Shown here: piece by piece, positions 32,282 to 43,716 of the stretch
Numbering within the stretch: the first letter of the stretch is position 1
How the letters are laid out: every line of letters starts with the position of its first letter
NCBI RefSeq assembly: GCF_963678635.1
Contig: NC_087065.1
Coordinates: forward strand, 56,200,397-56,264,396
Direction of reading: 5' to 3'
DNA from: Symsagittifera roscoffensis
Lineage: Eukaryota; Xenacoelomorpha; Acoela; Convolutidae
Length of the DNA: 64,000 nucleotides
Position numbers and translations under genes: made by a program
The notes under the pieces: model-generated
The model's input: only the letters and a program-made list of their open reading frames with translations
The model's database searches: none
What the model was told of the DNA's origin: nothing

Positions 32282-32676
32282 GTGATGTGCGAGAGGGTGT
32301 TAGGCCAAAGACTAAGTTGTGTGTAATGGGTGATATGTGTGTTATGTTATGTTATGTGTTAGGTTATTAAGATCATGGGTAAGTAGGGGTTAGTGACCAT
32401 GAATAACTAAATGACGATCTTGGGAATAGATCCAAAGTTTGGACTGTCCAATCTTAGGTCGAATTCCAAAATTTTAGAAACCAATTGATTTTAATAAAAT
32501 TTAGGATAAATATCTTTTTATCTGAACTGTTTTTAAGCAAATTTTAACGATATATGTTAAGGTGAAACTGACAAATGTGACATTCGTGATTGCTTTTCTA
32601 GATCCTGATTGATCATTTAAATTACTCACTTGAGTCAGATATCGAATCGAATCAAATCAAACTTGAAAAGAATAGA
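32282..32676 (+). promoter_or_regulatory. Spacer between Pol and ORF3 with candidate splice acceptor
   Basis: Non-coding. A (gttat)n-like run lies at 32,336-32,365. A strong acceptor-like sequence, tgattgcttttctag, ends at 32,601, 76 bp upstream of the ORF3 ATG at 32,677. In retroelements with a third ORF that reading frame is often expressed from a spliced RNA, and this site fits that plan. The donor was not located. Confidence 0.45.
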
Positions 32677-33355
32677 ATGGACAAATTTAACCTGGATGAA
32701 TTGATGTACCTGGCAGAGGCATATGTAGGACCGATGGTAGATGCGATCTATCGTCGGCTGATCGAACGAGACTTCGCTCTGGAGGACCCAGAGGTGGTCA
32801 TGTTGCTGACCGCCCTGATCAACATCTTGGGGCACGACAGACCGCCCGAACATGAGAGTGATGAGGTGGAGAAACGGGGCTCACTCAGGGAGTGACTTGT
32901 CGAATGAGCCTGGATTGGGAAGTTCTAGGACTTACCAACCAGGTGAGATGCCAATGCCCTCTAAGCCTAAACCTGGGCTGACGAGAATGCATCAGGAGAT
33001 GAACAGCGAGGCGACCTCGTCTGGTTCACCACTGAGAGCAGCTGTGCCACCAAAAAGGGCGAAAGTAACACAGAAGGTTCAGACGAACCAAACCATACAA
33101 GATCTGGACGAGATGAACGATCAGCTGAGAAGTACGAAGAAGGAGCTGGACGAGATGACCAAAAGCATGCTCCAGATGGAGGAAGATCGGGACATGTGGA
33201 GAAAGTTGTTTGAAGACTGCAACAAAAAGCAGGGTCAAGAGATCGAGCGCTTAAGGCAGGAATACAAAGAGCGATCGGAGCAGGTGGCGTTGACAACAGC
33301 CGTGGAGAAAGTGATACCTGCAAGGGATATTCCTCGTGGACGCCTCGAGAAATGA
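32677..33355 (+). pseudogene. ORF3 N-terminal part with coiled coil
   Basis: The ATG at 32,677 starts MDKFNLDELMYLAEAYVGP. The frame stops at 32,895 but the adjacent frame (32,852 on) continues NEPGLGSSRTYQPGEMPM, a serine/lysine-rich part and a strong coiled coil (LDEMNDQLRSTKKELDEM to about 33,285). The stop of this frame overlaps the next ATG (33,352). I read it as one broken polyprotein frame. Function is not recognised. The coiled coil suggests self-assembly. Confidence 0.5.
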
Positions 33356-34293
33356 GTCAAACAACGGAGACACGGCTTCCAGCAGAGACAAATCGAGTAA
33401 CAATCCCGGATCCTAGTGACACCTTGGGTGATCCCGTCGTAGAACAGACAGTGAGGAGGCTGATAGAGACAGCTGGACGACTGGTCGCTAACAAGAATGC
33501 GCCAGGTTCCGGGGTGACTGCACCCTATGGAACGATTGACGATACGGGCAGAGTACAACTCTCCCAGACCGTGATCAGACAAGGGATAAGCAACGTGACA
33601 CCACTCATGGGGAGCTCGAGAATCCCAGAGAGGAAAGTACGAAAGATGCCAGCGAAGAAAGTGTCTCGCATAATAGACGTGCAGAAGAATAATCAATTGA
33701 AATTTAATTTCACGGGAGTTCCGGAGACAGATCCGAGGGCCTGCTTCAATCGAGCTACCTGGAGCCCAGCTGTGAACCTGCAGCAACCACCACTCGGGAC
33801 ATCTCATCTGATACTGGGAGACAGCTTGGTCAGAGTGCTGTCAAATTTGAGGACCTCGTGGGTCACCACGATGATGGCCTTTGGAGGAGCGACGATAGCC
33901 CAATTATATCGGATGGTGGAACTGATGAATCCAGGGAGGATTCCCAATGTGATGATCTTAGTTGGGACGAGTGACATCTCCAGAGGTTCTGACGAGCAGG
34001 AAGCACTATGGGAGTCAATGATGGTGTGTTTGTTTACTACCCTCTGGCAGAAATTCAGTTGCGCGGTACTGACCGTTTGCACTGTGCCCATGAACACGAG
34101 AAGCCTGACAGCCTCAGGAAGAAGGCACAACGAGGGAGTCGTAAGATGGAACAACATCTTGAGGAACCTAACAAGTCGAAACGCCGGAAGAATGATCCTC
34201 ATGGACATCGAACATGAGTTGAGAGCCATGGATCAGGCCAGACTGACCACGGACGGCATCCCTTCGACAGTATCGAAGGACAAGCTTGGTTGA
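33352..34293 (+). pseudogene. ORF3 SGNH/GDSL-type hydrolase domain 1
   Basis: Residues about 150-310 carry SGNH-hydrolase blocks in order. Block I is LILGDSLVRVL with the nucleophile Ser. The block II glycine is in AFGGATIAQL. Block III is MILVGTSDISRG, where the usual Asn is Ser. Block V begins TTDGI and is then lost because the frame shifts by one base near 34,262 (one base missing relative to the next frame). SGNH enzymes are esterases, lipases or acetyl-hydrolases. With block III altered and block V split this copy cannot be active. Upstream residues 1-145 are basic and not recognised. The ORF is continuous with 34,290-34,823 after the shift. Confidence 0.7.
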
Positions 34294-34823
34294 ATCGAGT
34301 CTTCCAAGAGCGGTTGGACGAGCTGGAAGCAGAACTCTTTGACACAAGAGTGCTGAAGGAAGAGGGAACGGTGAGCGATGCGGTGATTACCACCTTTGTG
34401 CCTCCTAGCCTGGAAACACGCTTGGGTACGGTCCCAGCCGTCACGAATTACCGGCAACAAAGCTCCAGCGAACCAGGTCGAAGAACAGACGTGCAGGATC
34501 GGTTGGGAGAAGCACCGTTGAGGAGGACAATTCATCCTATGAGAAGCATAGGACCTGTCAACCAACCAATCGAAGAAGTAGCAGGCACATCTAGATCGGA
34601 CACTAGGTCGGAGACGACGAGTACCAGTCGAGAGGAGAGACCGAGCAGAGGCTCATTGTTGTGGTCGAGATCCATACCGTCTCCTTGGCATATATACAAA
34701 GACGAACTAATGAAGCTGGACCTGCAGAGAGTAAGCTTCATCGAAGATGCAAGGAGGATGCTGAATGGAGCGATGCTATCCGTCAGCAGATTATACTCAA
34801 TAACCGGCGTTGATAGCCGCTAG
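34290..34823 (+). pseudogene. ORF3, C-flank of SGNH domain 1
   Basis: This frame continues the SGNH domain's last helix (NRVFQERLDELEAELFDT), then a proline/serine/arginine-rich linker (SDTRSETTSTSREERPSRGS) and a short ordered part ending SVSRLYSITGVD. At 34,810 the reading passes to the next frame by a one-base shift. No function is recognised for the linker. Confidence 0.55.
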
Positions 34824-36258
34824 CATAAATTTCAGCTCCACGACGGCCTTGAGATTTGCTGATTTGGAGGGACTGCCCTCTAACAACACGATGGGACCAG
34901 TGAATGCGAGACCGTTGCAAGATGTGAGATTGAACCATGATGAGGGGAATCGTGAAGAAAGACCAGGAAGATTCCTGACGGCGAGAGCGCCGATTGGACA
35001 ACACGTGAAGATATTCAGGCAGCTGACGACACCACCTGGTCATGTGAAGGAGAGAGTGTACCCAAAACTAGTGAACCAAGATGGTGATGCCCAGAGATAT
35101 GGCGGATTGACAGCGATAAAGAAAGATGAGACCATCTTCGCCGCCTATGACAATGCAGAGATGAGGAAGGCCAAAATCATGGTAGTAGCGAATTCAGAGT
35201 TCGTGTACACCTCCAAGTCTTTGTTTTGGCCGGACGTCATAATGTTGGCCGCGGTTGACCTAGACCTATTGCAATCAGTGTCTTTGGCTATAGGGGTACA
35301 AAGGCAGACAGACATGAACCCAATAACGATTGTGTTTGCTGGCATCAATGACCATCTATACAGTAGAGGTTTTCTGAGCAGGCTCAGAGATCCTGCAACA
35401 GCAGAAAACGCAGTATGGCCAGCAATAAAAGACATCCTGGAGACGATGGGTGAAGTGGTGGATGCGACGAAGGAGGGGTCATTCAATAAAGTGGCGTTGA
35501 GAGTAGTATTCGCGTTGTCTCCGGGATATGCACATCTCCCGGATGGACTGAAGTTTGTGTATGCAATGGTAGCCTTACTTTCGGAAGGAAAATATGATGT
35601 GATCATATCGGCCCCGAATCGCATGATAGAAATGGAGAACCTGAGGCCACTTAAGGCTGAACTGCCTGCAGTATGGTCAGATATCTCAAACGCGATGAGA
35701 GGAGTCAAGGACCACGCGCTACACATGTTAGTGTTGGACGAAGTGCTGGGGTTGGAACTGTCCAACTTCAGTCGGCAACTCAAACTGAAACCGGGAATAG
35801 ACGACGACCATCGAGTGATCACGGCAATGTTCAACGACTTATGGTTCCGAGCAATGGAGGTGGCAAGTGAAGACACAAGAAGAAAAAACTCACTAGAGAC
35901 GAGAACTCATCTGGAGGCGATGTTTCTGAGAACCAAGCTGGAAGCCAACCAGTGGCTACACCTGAATCCTAGAGTAGCGGCATTGGGTGCAGATGCTTTT
36001 CAGCAAGGCCCCGTAATGATCACGAAGATACATGCCTACTTGTTGAAGGAGGTGAACCTGGCGGAAAATGCCGGAAAAAAGACCGCTGAGTTTGTGAACA
36101 GAATGTGTCAGATTACTCTGGAAACCTTCTGGACCCAGGAAGTGAAGGGACAGGAGGGATTTGAAAGGACAGACAGCATGCTAGAAAGGACAGACAGCGG
36201 CAGGAATGGAGCGAGGCTATCTCCCTCCTCCATCGTGAACATACTCATTTGTATTTGA
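34810..36258 (+). pseudogene. ORF3 region with a second SGNH-like domain
   Basis: A 482-codon frame. The middle has a Rossmann-like pattern: AKIMVVANSEFVYTSKSLFW, then IMLAAVDLDLLQ, then ITIVFAGINDHLYSRG, which has the GxND of SGNH block III, and LRVVFALSPGYAHLPDG. Block I lacks a clear GDS. It looks like a diverged SGNH fold with the opposite residue losses to domain 1. The C-terminal half (LDEVLGLELSNFSRQLK, FVNRMCQITLETFWTQEVKG) is not recognised. The frame ends shortly after a repeat of the RTDS motif, where a tandem duplication begins. Confidence 0.5.
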
Positions 36259-36274
36259 ACCTGCAATCAGTATT

Positions 36275-37504
36275 TGAGCAGACTCAGAGATCCTACAACG
36301 GCAGAAAATGCAGTGTGGCCAGCGATAAAGGATATCCTTGAGTCGATGGGTGAAGTGGTGGAAAGCGATAAAGAAAGATGAGACCATCTTCGCCGCCTAT
36401 GACAAAGCAGAAATAAGGAAGGCCAAGATCATCATAGTAGCGAATTCAGAGTTCGTGTATGCTTCCAAGTCTCTGTTTTGGCCGGACGTCATTATGTTGG
36501 CAGCGGTCGATCTGGACCTACTGCAATCAGTATCTCTGACTATAGGGGTACAAAGACGGACGGACATGAACCCAATTACGATCGTGTTTGCTGGCATCAA
36601 TGACCATCTACACAGTAGAGGTTTTCTGAGCAGACTCAGAGATCCTACAACGGCAGAAAATGCAGTGTGGCCAGCGATAAAGGATATCCTTGAGTCGATG
36701 GGTGAAGTGGTGGATGTGACGAAGGAGGGGTCGTTCACCAAGGTGACACCGAGAGTAGTATTCGCGTTGTCTCCGGGGTATGCAAATCTCCCGGATGGAC
36801 TATAATTCGTGTATGCGATCGTGACCTTGCTTTCGGAAGGGAAATATGATGTGATCATATCAGCCCCAAATCGCATGATAGAGATGGAGAACTTGAGGCC
36901 ACTCAGGGCTGAACTACCTGCAGTATGGTCAGATATCTCGAACGCGATGAGAGGATTCAAGGACCATGCGCTGCACATGTTAGTGTTGGACGAGGTGCTG
37001 GGGTTGGAACTGTCCAATTTCAGTCGACAGCTCAAACTGAAACCGGGAATAGACGACGACCATCGAGTGGTCGTAGCGATGTCCAACGACTTATGGTTCC
37101 GAGCAATGGAGATGACAAGTGAAAACACGAGAAGGAAGAATTCCCAAGAGACTAGAGCTCAATTGGAGGCGATGGTTTTGAGAACCAAACCGGAAGCCAA
37201 CCAGTGGCTACACCTAAGTCCTCGAGTAGCGGCATTGGGTGCAGATGCTTTTGAGCAAGGCCCTGTGATGATCACGAAGATCCATGCCTACTTGTTAAAG
37301 GAGGTGAACCTGGCGGAAAATGCTGGAGGAAAGACCGCTGAATTTGTGAACAGAATGTGTCAGATTACCCTGGAAACTTTCTGGACCCAGGAAGTGAAGG
37401 GACAGAAAGGCTTTGAACGGACGGACAGCATGCTGGAAGGGTTGGGAATCGGATGGACCGCGTCCTTCTTGGCAAAGTCTACCCAAAAGTCTCTCATTAT
37501 TTGA
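36275..37504 (+). pseudogene. Tandem duplicate of ORF3 second SGNH-like region
   Basis: Positions 36,363-37,437 repeat 35,116-36,190 (offset 1247 bp). A short third piece at 36,275-36,362 copies about 36,618-36,711. The duplicate keeps VFAGINDHLHSRG and the C-terminal half but has a TAA at about 36,806 where the first copy reads LKFVYA. After the duplicate the reading continues into new sequence (SFLAKSTQKS, then other frames). Confidence 0.75.
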
Positions 37505-38067
37505 TAAAGGAATTCCTCCAAGCAGTAGTGGAAGTGTCAATGGTAGAACTACTAGCCTTGTTCGTGACGTTTGGAGCAGAGAGCTTCGTGAAAGGACCGG
37601 CGATGCTGCTCACCGAAGGAATCCAGAACCTGCGGTCAGATGGGCTTCTAACATTGATTGCGATTACCCACGGAAACTTGGGAGGACTGATGAAATTGAC
37701 ACGTTGTCCAGAGCAGATGAGAGAGAGAGAGTGAGGAATATGGATATGAAGAAATCCACGGACTCGTGGAACAAGATAAGAGACCTGAGACACACTCTTA
37801 TCCAATATCTCTTACAACAAAATCGCTTTGGAACGGGAGAAGACGAGACTATTGAAAGAGAATGAAAGAGAAGAAGATGTTAGACGACATGTTGGGGGCA
37901 TGCCTCTTTTAACTGATCTGAGCTTGGCTATGAGAACCGATCCCTTAGCATTGATCAGAGGAGCCACGGAGTTTGTGACAGTGATATATGGACCAGCAGT
38001 CACGTTTGCGTTCCCTGACGTTAAGGTGGAGGCGTATAGGAGCACCACACCTTGCGGGAGCTCATGA
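37453..38067 (+). pseudogene. ORF3 middle part, frameshifted pieces
   Basis: Three overlapping frames tile the region. First is a hydrophobic stretch (VELLALFVTFGAESFVKGPA, about 37,540-37,610) that could be membrane-associated. Next is a polar helical part (MDMKKSTDSWNKIRDLRHTL). Last is MRTDPLALIRGATEFVTVIY. Each passes to the next by a one-base shift. No family is recognised. Confidence 0.45.
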
Positions 38068-39626
38068 GTGAAGATCTGTTATTTGCGAAAATATCAGAGC
38101 CAGAGATGACAGTCATCAATTTTGACGATCACTTCCGTGATCGCATGGGAGAAGTAGAAAGAGGACACATCGAGGTGTTTCCGAAGCTTTGGAATCTGAG
38201 ACCCTATGATAAAAAAAATGGTGAGATAACCAGAGTGCCTCGTCTCGTTGCAGCATATCACAAGGTGAGATAAGAGACGAAGGATTGGGGTGATTACGAG
38301 AAGCTGCCGGAAGAAATCCCCGAATTCCCTCTGATAAGAAGGATGTTGCTCGGAGCAGTCTCCGTGGTACAAACTCCTAGGTTGAGAGCATTTGAAACCA
38401 ATGAAAGGAGAATAGGGAATTTCATGGGAACGATGGATCCATACTTTGTAAGGAGAAATGCCGCCGTGTTACAATACACACGATTTGCATATACGGATCA
38501 AGCGACGAGAAGGCGAATAAGCAACGCCGCGACTCCCAAGCCCGGAAGATTTGACGAAGAATGGGCGGGATTAGGCTTAGCTCCTATGAAGATGAGAGGC
38601 AGGACCGAACTGCCTGAGGCCTCCTTGCTCCTGACTAGTGTGAAACTGGAATTGAAAGTGGGAGGAACACTGCAGGCGAGAACCTTCCTAGCACCCTTCG
38701 GCTGCGAGGAAATCAAAATGGTCCTCGGAGAAGAGGAAGATAGATCGGCCGGTACATTGATCATACCGAAATTTCCGGAAGGAACCGACAATGATAAGCA
38801 AGGACCCTCGAGCTCAAAGAAGGATATGTCAGAAGGAGACGACGGACAGGGAGGAAGCCGTCAAGCCGAAGAACCCATGCAACAAGATGCAAGTCAAGCT
38901 GGTGGGGAAGACGACAGGGCATCAACAGGAGGAGTATCCAGCCTGGATTTCAATATCTTCAGTGACCTTGAGAACAACGCGGATACGTTGGAGACGACTG
39001 AGCCAGCGGATGAAGGCGTTTCGACACTGGAGCCTCCGACAGCCTTTACAGAAATGAAACGGAATTTGCCGGAGAGCAGCTTTCCTGGCAGTTCAAGAAA
39101 TAACGAACAAAGAATCCTCATGGAATCGCCTAGAAGAAGAATAATAGAGGGCTCAGCCAGAGTACCTTTCTTGGGAACGTTGCGCGAAGATGAGTGGGAA
39201 GTACATCACCGAGACCATGAGAATAGGACGGGATGTAATTTGGACAGAGTGGCGTTCATGGAAGAAGTCTGGACAGTAGTCCAGAGCTATGGGACCCAGT
39301 CCATTTTGAAAACAGGTCTCAACTGACCGTTGATGCGGGAAGTCCTTGACAAGCTTGATGAGTGTGAAGGGAGATTGAGTGAGTTGTTGATTGACTCAGC
39401 CACTGATGAAAGTGAAGCGAACTCTCCCATCAAGATGACACCGCAGGACGATAAAGGAGAGGTGGTGTATCTGTCAAGAACCAGGAAAGGAACGATGCGG
39501 TCAAAATTGGTGATTGATAAGATCAACGAGATGAAAATGAAGCTAAACAGTAGAGTGATGCCGAGGAGAGTGAAACTCAGCGAAACGAAAACGAGTCGAA
39601 GAAGCCATGGATTTGGGACAAGGTGA
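38052..39626 (+). pseudogene. ORF3 middle part, one frame with two stops
   Basis: A single frame with in-frame TAA at 38,271 and TGA at 39,324. It holds an ordered first half (FPLIRRMLLGAVSVVQTPRL, FMGTMDPYFVRRNAAVLQYT), then an acidic, serine-rich, probably disordered stretch (about 38,780-39,010) and a basic end. Function is not recognised. Conservation of frame across stops shows it was coding until recently. Confidence 0.5.
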
Positions 39627-42258
39627 TTATCAATTTCCTGGCACGAACAGAATGTTGACGGATGTAGCGATGGTGCCACCCATTCTCATGGCAGGGATAA
39701 AGTCAACAGGTTACAAATCCAGAAGAAGTGACCGCACTCTGACTGGAGCAACCTTAGAAATGGAAATACTCAGCCAATGTGGAGAGAGCACAATGAAAGA
39801 CTTTAAACCATCTCCCATGAATCACGGAAAGGGAAGTGTCGCAGGACAACTAACACCAGTGGAATATAACCGACTAACAGTGTAGGAGACTGTGTCGATA
39901 GATGAACCCACCGGTGGATACATGGAGATGTTAGAATACCGAAACTCGGCTAGAGGGTATGTGATGGCCCTGGATGACGAAAAGGCCATGGAAGGTTATC
40001 TGGAAACGATGTTGCGAGACACCACCCTCAAGCAGAAGGCGTACGGGACTCTAGCATTGTCCGAGATACAGGCAGAAACGATGGAACAGTTAGTGAGCCT
40101 TCCATGGAAAGCAGTGGTGTTACGGTACTTCGAAGAAGAGATGAGGACTGCGCCAAGAATACACGCTCTCATGGCAGTACCTTACGTGAGAACCGAGTTA
40201 CAACTGAGGTTTGCCTGGTGAATGATGGGACTGACTCGCGAAGAATATGATTCAGAAGAAAGGAAGAGGTCAAAAGAAGAGAAAGTTTTCCTTATGACGA
40301 ACCTGAGGGATCTGATAATCCAAGAGGGAGCAGCAGTAGCGTGTGCGAAGCGGAGAGACGCTCTCTGTTTCATTCGATTCATGATAGAACAGATTTCAGT
40401 ACCTGCATTGAACACCTGTGTCAAGATGCTGAAGGAGGGCGATGAGCGAGCGAAAGCCTTACTCTTGCTAGCACTGCTGGATATGCAGCAAAGCAAACCG
40501 ATGAGGGTGAATATGAAAGAACCCGAGGAGTTAGAGCCCATGAGGAAGATAGACGAAATCAGGAGATTTTCAAACAAGGAGCTGAGACTCACTAAAGAGT
40601 CTATGGGGGCACTGCCGAAATCCAGTGAGTACTGTTGGCCGATCAAGAAGAAGTCGTACAGCTACGTATCCGGAATCATAGGGATAGCGTACAACCCTTT
40701 CTTGAGTGAAGACATACGCGATTGCTTCTTCGATTACGAGCAGGCAGTGTTGCTAAGATTCTGGACGTCGAGAATTATAACGATTAAGAGCGCTATCAAT
40801 CCTCAGACCAAATTGGGACTGGTCTTAGAAGAAGAGGTGACTGCACCTTCCGTACCAAAATCCGACAAAAAAGTGGAATTTGGGTTGGGATTCTCAGATG
40901 AATTACTGAGGACGAGCCTGATGGTAGTGTGGGAATTGATGAGGCCGTCATGGTGTCCTAGTCCCAACACTGACTCAATATTACGGGCGACACAAGACGT
41001 GCAGAGGGAGCTGAATGCAGATTGTAACATGCGTGACCTGAACATCATATATAATGTGATGATAACAGCCTCTAGGAGCAACGGGGAAGATAAGGTGGAG
41101 TTGCCTGGCTGGGGACCAGAAGACTGGGTCAAACTTGGTAGCTGTCTGGCGGAAGTCTGTGGACTGGAAGGTCACCTTTGTGGAGGTCTGGACTGCGTAA
41201 AGACCCTAGAGAGACAACACAAGCAATTGACGATATTGTTTGGGAATTTCGTGTTGAAGGCAAGGACGGAAACGGAACTGATCGCAGATTGCCATGGAGA
41301 AACCGAGGTGAATCTAGTGACTGCACTAGGATTCTACAGCATGTTTGGTTCTTTAGAGTCACTATTGAATCTAGAACAAAAACATGAGATGGTCACAGCC
41401 ATCAGTTTAGAAGTATTCCCAGGAGTTCTGCAAACCGTGCAGAAACACATAGGAAAATGGAGGGAAGCGATCGAGGCGTGAATGAACATCAGACACAGTG
41501 AGACTTATTGTAGACCACCAGGAGCACGATATTTGGTGGGCTCGACATTGGCTCCAATGTGCAAGAGCAGATACCCGGTGCATTTTGTAGCTGTGGATGT
41601 AAAGGGTACGAGAACGATCGTGGATCAAGCCTTCTCAGTGCCAAAGTTTGTGAGACTAACGAGAATGTCCAAATAATCTTACGAGTTGCCATGTAAGATG
41701 TTCTCAGCAGTTCCAGAGAGAACAAAGGAGGAGTTGGAATCGATACTGGGAAGGAAGTTCATGGGATACGTGAGTGGGAACTTCAGTGACTTTGAGAGAC
41801 AGAAACAGAGAGGATCAACTGTTACAGATTACGATACAGTAGACGAGAATGATGAAATCCACCGAGTGATGATGGAAGTGGAACCATTACTGGAAGCTTC
41901 GGCAAAACGTAATTGGAGGAGCATCATGTTGAAACATGACAAGTTTCCCTGCCATTGCTTGCTGCAAACCTGGTGGTATCCCAAGCGTAGTAATCTGGTG
42001 TTGATCTGGGACTCTGGAGAGCTGCTCTCCATGGGTTTACCAGACTCATCACAGCCCATAACAATAGTGATAGTGGGAATTATGATGGCGATACGATGGC
42101 TGGAAGCTCATGTAAGAGAGAACAATAGACAGGAAGCGCCAACGAGAGAACAGTTGCGGAAATTGGATTGTCTGAAAGATCTAGATCTTTTTGAGACAAT
42201 GTGCAAGATTCTAAACATTCCGATGGAAGTGGAAAGATATGGGCAAGGAGACGATTGA
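39607..42258 (+). pseudogene. ORF3 C-terminal part, one frame with four stops
   Basis: One frame runs 2.65 kb with stops at 39,883 (TAG), 40,219 (TGA), 41,479 (TGA) and 41,674 (TAA). The largest open piece is 40,222-41,481 (419 codons, largely helical; FFDYEQAVLLRFWTSRIITI, WELMRPSWCPSPNTDS). The last open piece starts at 41,686 and contains CHCLLQTWWYPKRSNLVLIW and ITIVIVGIMMAIRWLEAH. No domain is recognised. The total ORF3 coding length from 32,677 is close to 3,000 codons. Confidence 0.5.
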
Positions 42259-42343
42259 TGCCATGGATCAGAGCTAACATGACTGCATGGTTGTACGAAT
42301 ATGCTAAGAAGCATATGTCGAAGGTCGAAGCACGGCAGAGTGT

Positions 42344-42694
42344 ACAGTGAATATCAGCTGGACATTGGAGCATGAGCTTTCAAGCGAGCCTCCGTGACTC
42401 ATCGGAATGCAGTGACCACCGCTGTAAAGAGAACTTACAGGACGAGTGAACGTAGTGGAAAGGAGAAGGAAGAGATGTTGAAGGAAGATTTGGAGAGAAA
42501 CGTGACGTTGTCTCCACGTTACAGTGAATATCAGCTGGACATTGGAGCATGAGCTTTCAAGCGAGCCTCCGTGACTCATCGGAATGCAGTGACCACCGCT
42601 GTAAAGAGAACTTACAGGACGAGTGAACGTAGTGGAAAGGAGAAGGAAGAGATGTTGAAGGAAGATTTGGAGAGAAACGTGACGTTGTCTCCAC
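42344..42694 (+). repeat. 177-bp in-frame tandem duplication at the ORF3 end
   Basis: Two copies (42,344-42,520 and 42,521-42,694) start acagtgaatatcagctggac. They look identical apart from the last few bases. The unit is 59 codons and so preserves frame. It encodes a basic, helical tail (NAVTTAVKRTYRTSERSGKE). Identity implies a recent event relative to the decay of the element. Confidence 0.85.
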
Positions 42695-43716
42695 AACAGC
42701 GTCTGCCGAAACAGAGAATCTAACGTGGATCCCCTACCTTGTTGCAAACAGAGGGTAGAAGAGCAGAAGTGTTGGAGGACTGCTTCCAACAGCGTCAGGA
42801 TAGGTAACGAGGTGTTGCAAGACACAGAAACTGAAAGTGCAGAGTCAGTGTCACAGGAGGAAGAGATGGAACATTGACAAACGGTCGAAAGAACAAGAGG
42901 CAAAAATAAAGAAACTTAGAAGAATTTAGAAGTTTTAGAACTTCTGAACGACAAAAAAAGAAGAAAACAAAGGAGTGACGAAGAAAAAGAAAGTGAAACT
43001 CAGAATTGTTTTATGTGTGTGAAAAACTCAAGTGAGGAACCAAGCAACCAAGTTGTAATTGAAAACTGAAGCATTTAGTTGAGCTTTGAACATTGAAGAA
43101 ATTGTTGCATTTATAAATTTGCATTTTGTTTTAAGTTAAGTGGCTTTAGAGACACTTACTTACTATTTATTTAGAAAGGCTTGAGTGAAGAGTATATCTA
43201 AATATTCCAGCCTGCATGATTGTTTTTAATCAACTAGGAGAACTGATCACTTTGTGGTGATATGAAAGGCTTGGGTAATCTCTCGAAGAGGAAGATTGTT
43301 TTATTGTTCTTTCTAACCACAGAGTTTCTTAGTTTTAATATCCAGGACAATAACGAGCAAGATTTCCGAAGGGAAGAAGCGTAGTAGGATAATTTTAGCT
43401 TGTTGGTTGGCAGGACTGTCCTGCGAACCAACGTCTTTATAAAAATCTAGGAGAAAATTTTTTAGTCAGGACATTGACATTGGAAGTCAGAAAAGATGTT
43501 TTTATCTTAGGTCATATCCTTATTGTGCAGATTAATGAAAGAATTTGAAGGCTATAGTGATGTAGTATGATGCCATTTATATTCTGCAGTGAGTTGATAT
43601 GACGCGGATAAAAGTGATTTCGTGCATTTTATAAATTCTGTTCGATGACACTGTACCTATTTTACGAACATTGCGAGATTCAATGAGGACATTGACCGGA
43701 CTGACCGGGGAGTATA
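42695..43716 (+). other. 3' non-coding region of element 1
   Basis: Purine-rich at first (42,940-43,000), then AT-rich without ORFs. It ends with ctgaccggggag (43,701-43,712), the candidate polypurine tract, four bases before the right LTR. Confidence 0.5.

Noticed and set aside
23939-41676. All in-frame stops in element 1 explained by C-to-T deamination
   Set aside because: TAG at 30,768 fits (element 2 has CAG), but at 26,903 element 2 has TGC where element 1 has TGA, so at least one stop arose differently. Too few sites can be compared.
32677-42258. ORF3 as a retroviral-type envelope glycoprotein
   Set aside because: No signal peptide, no clear fusion peptide and no C-terminal membrane anchor are visible. 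The only recognisable parts are SGNH-like domains and coiled coils.
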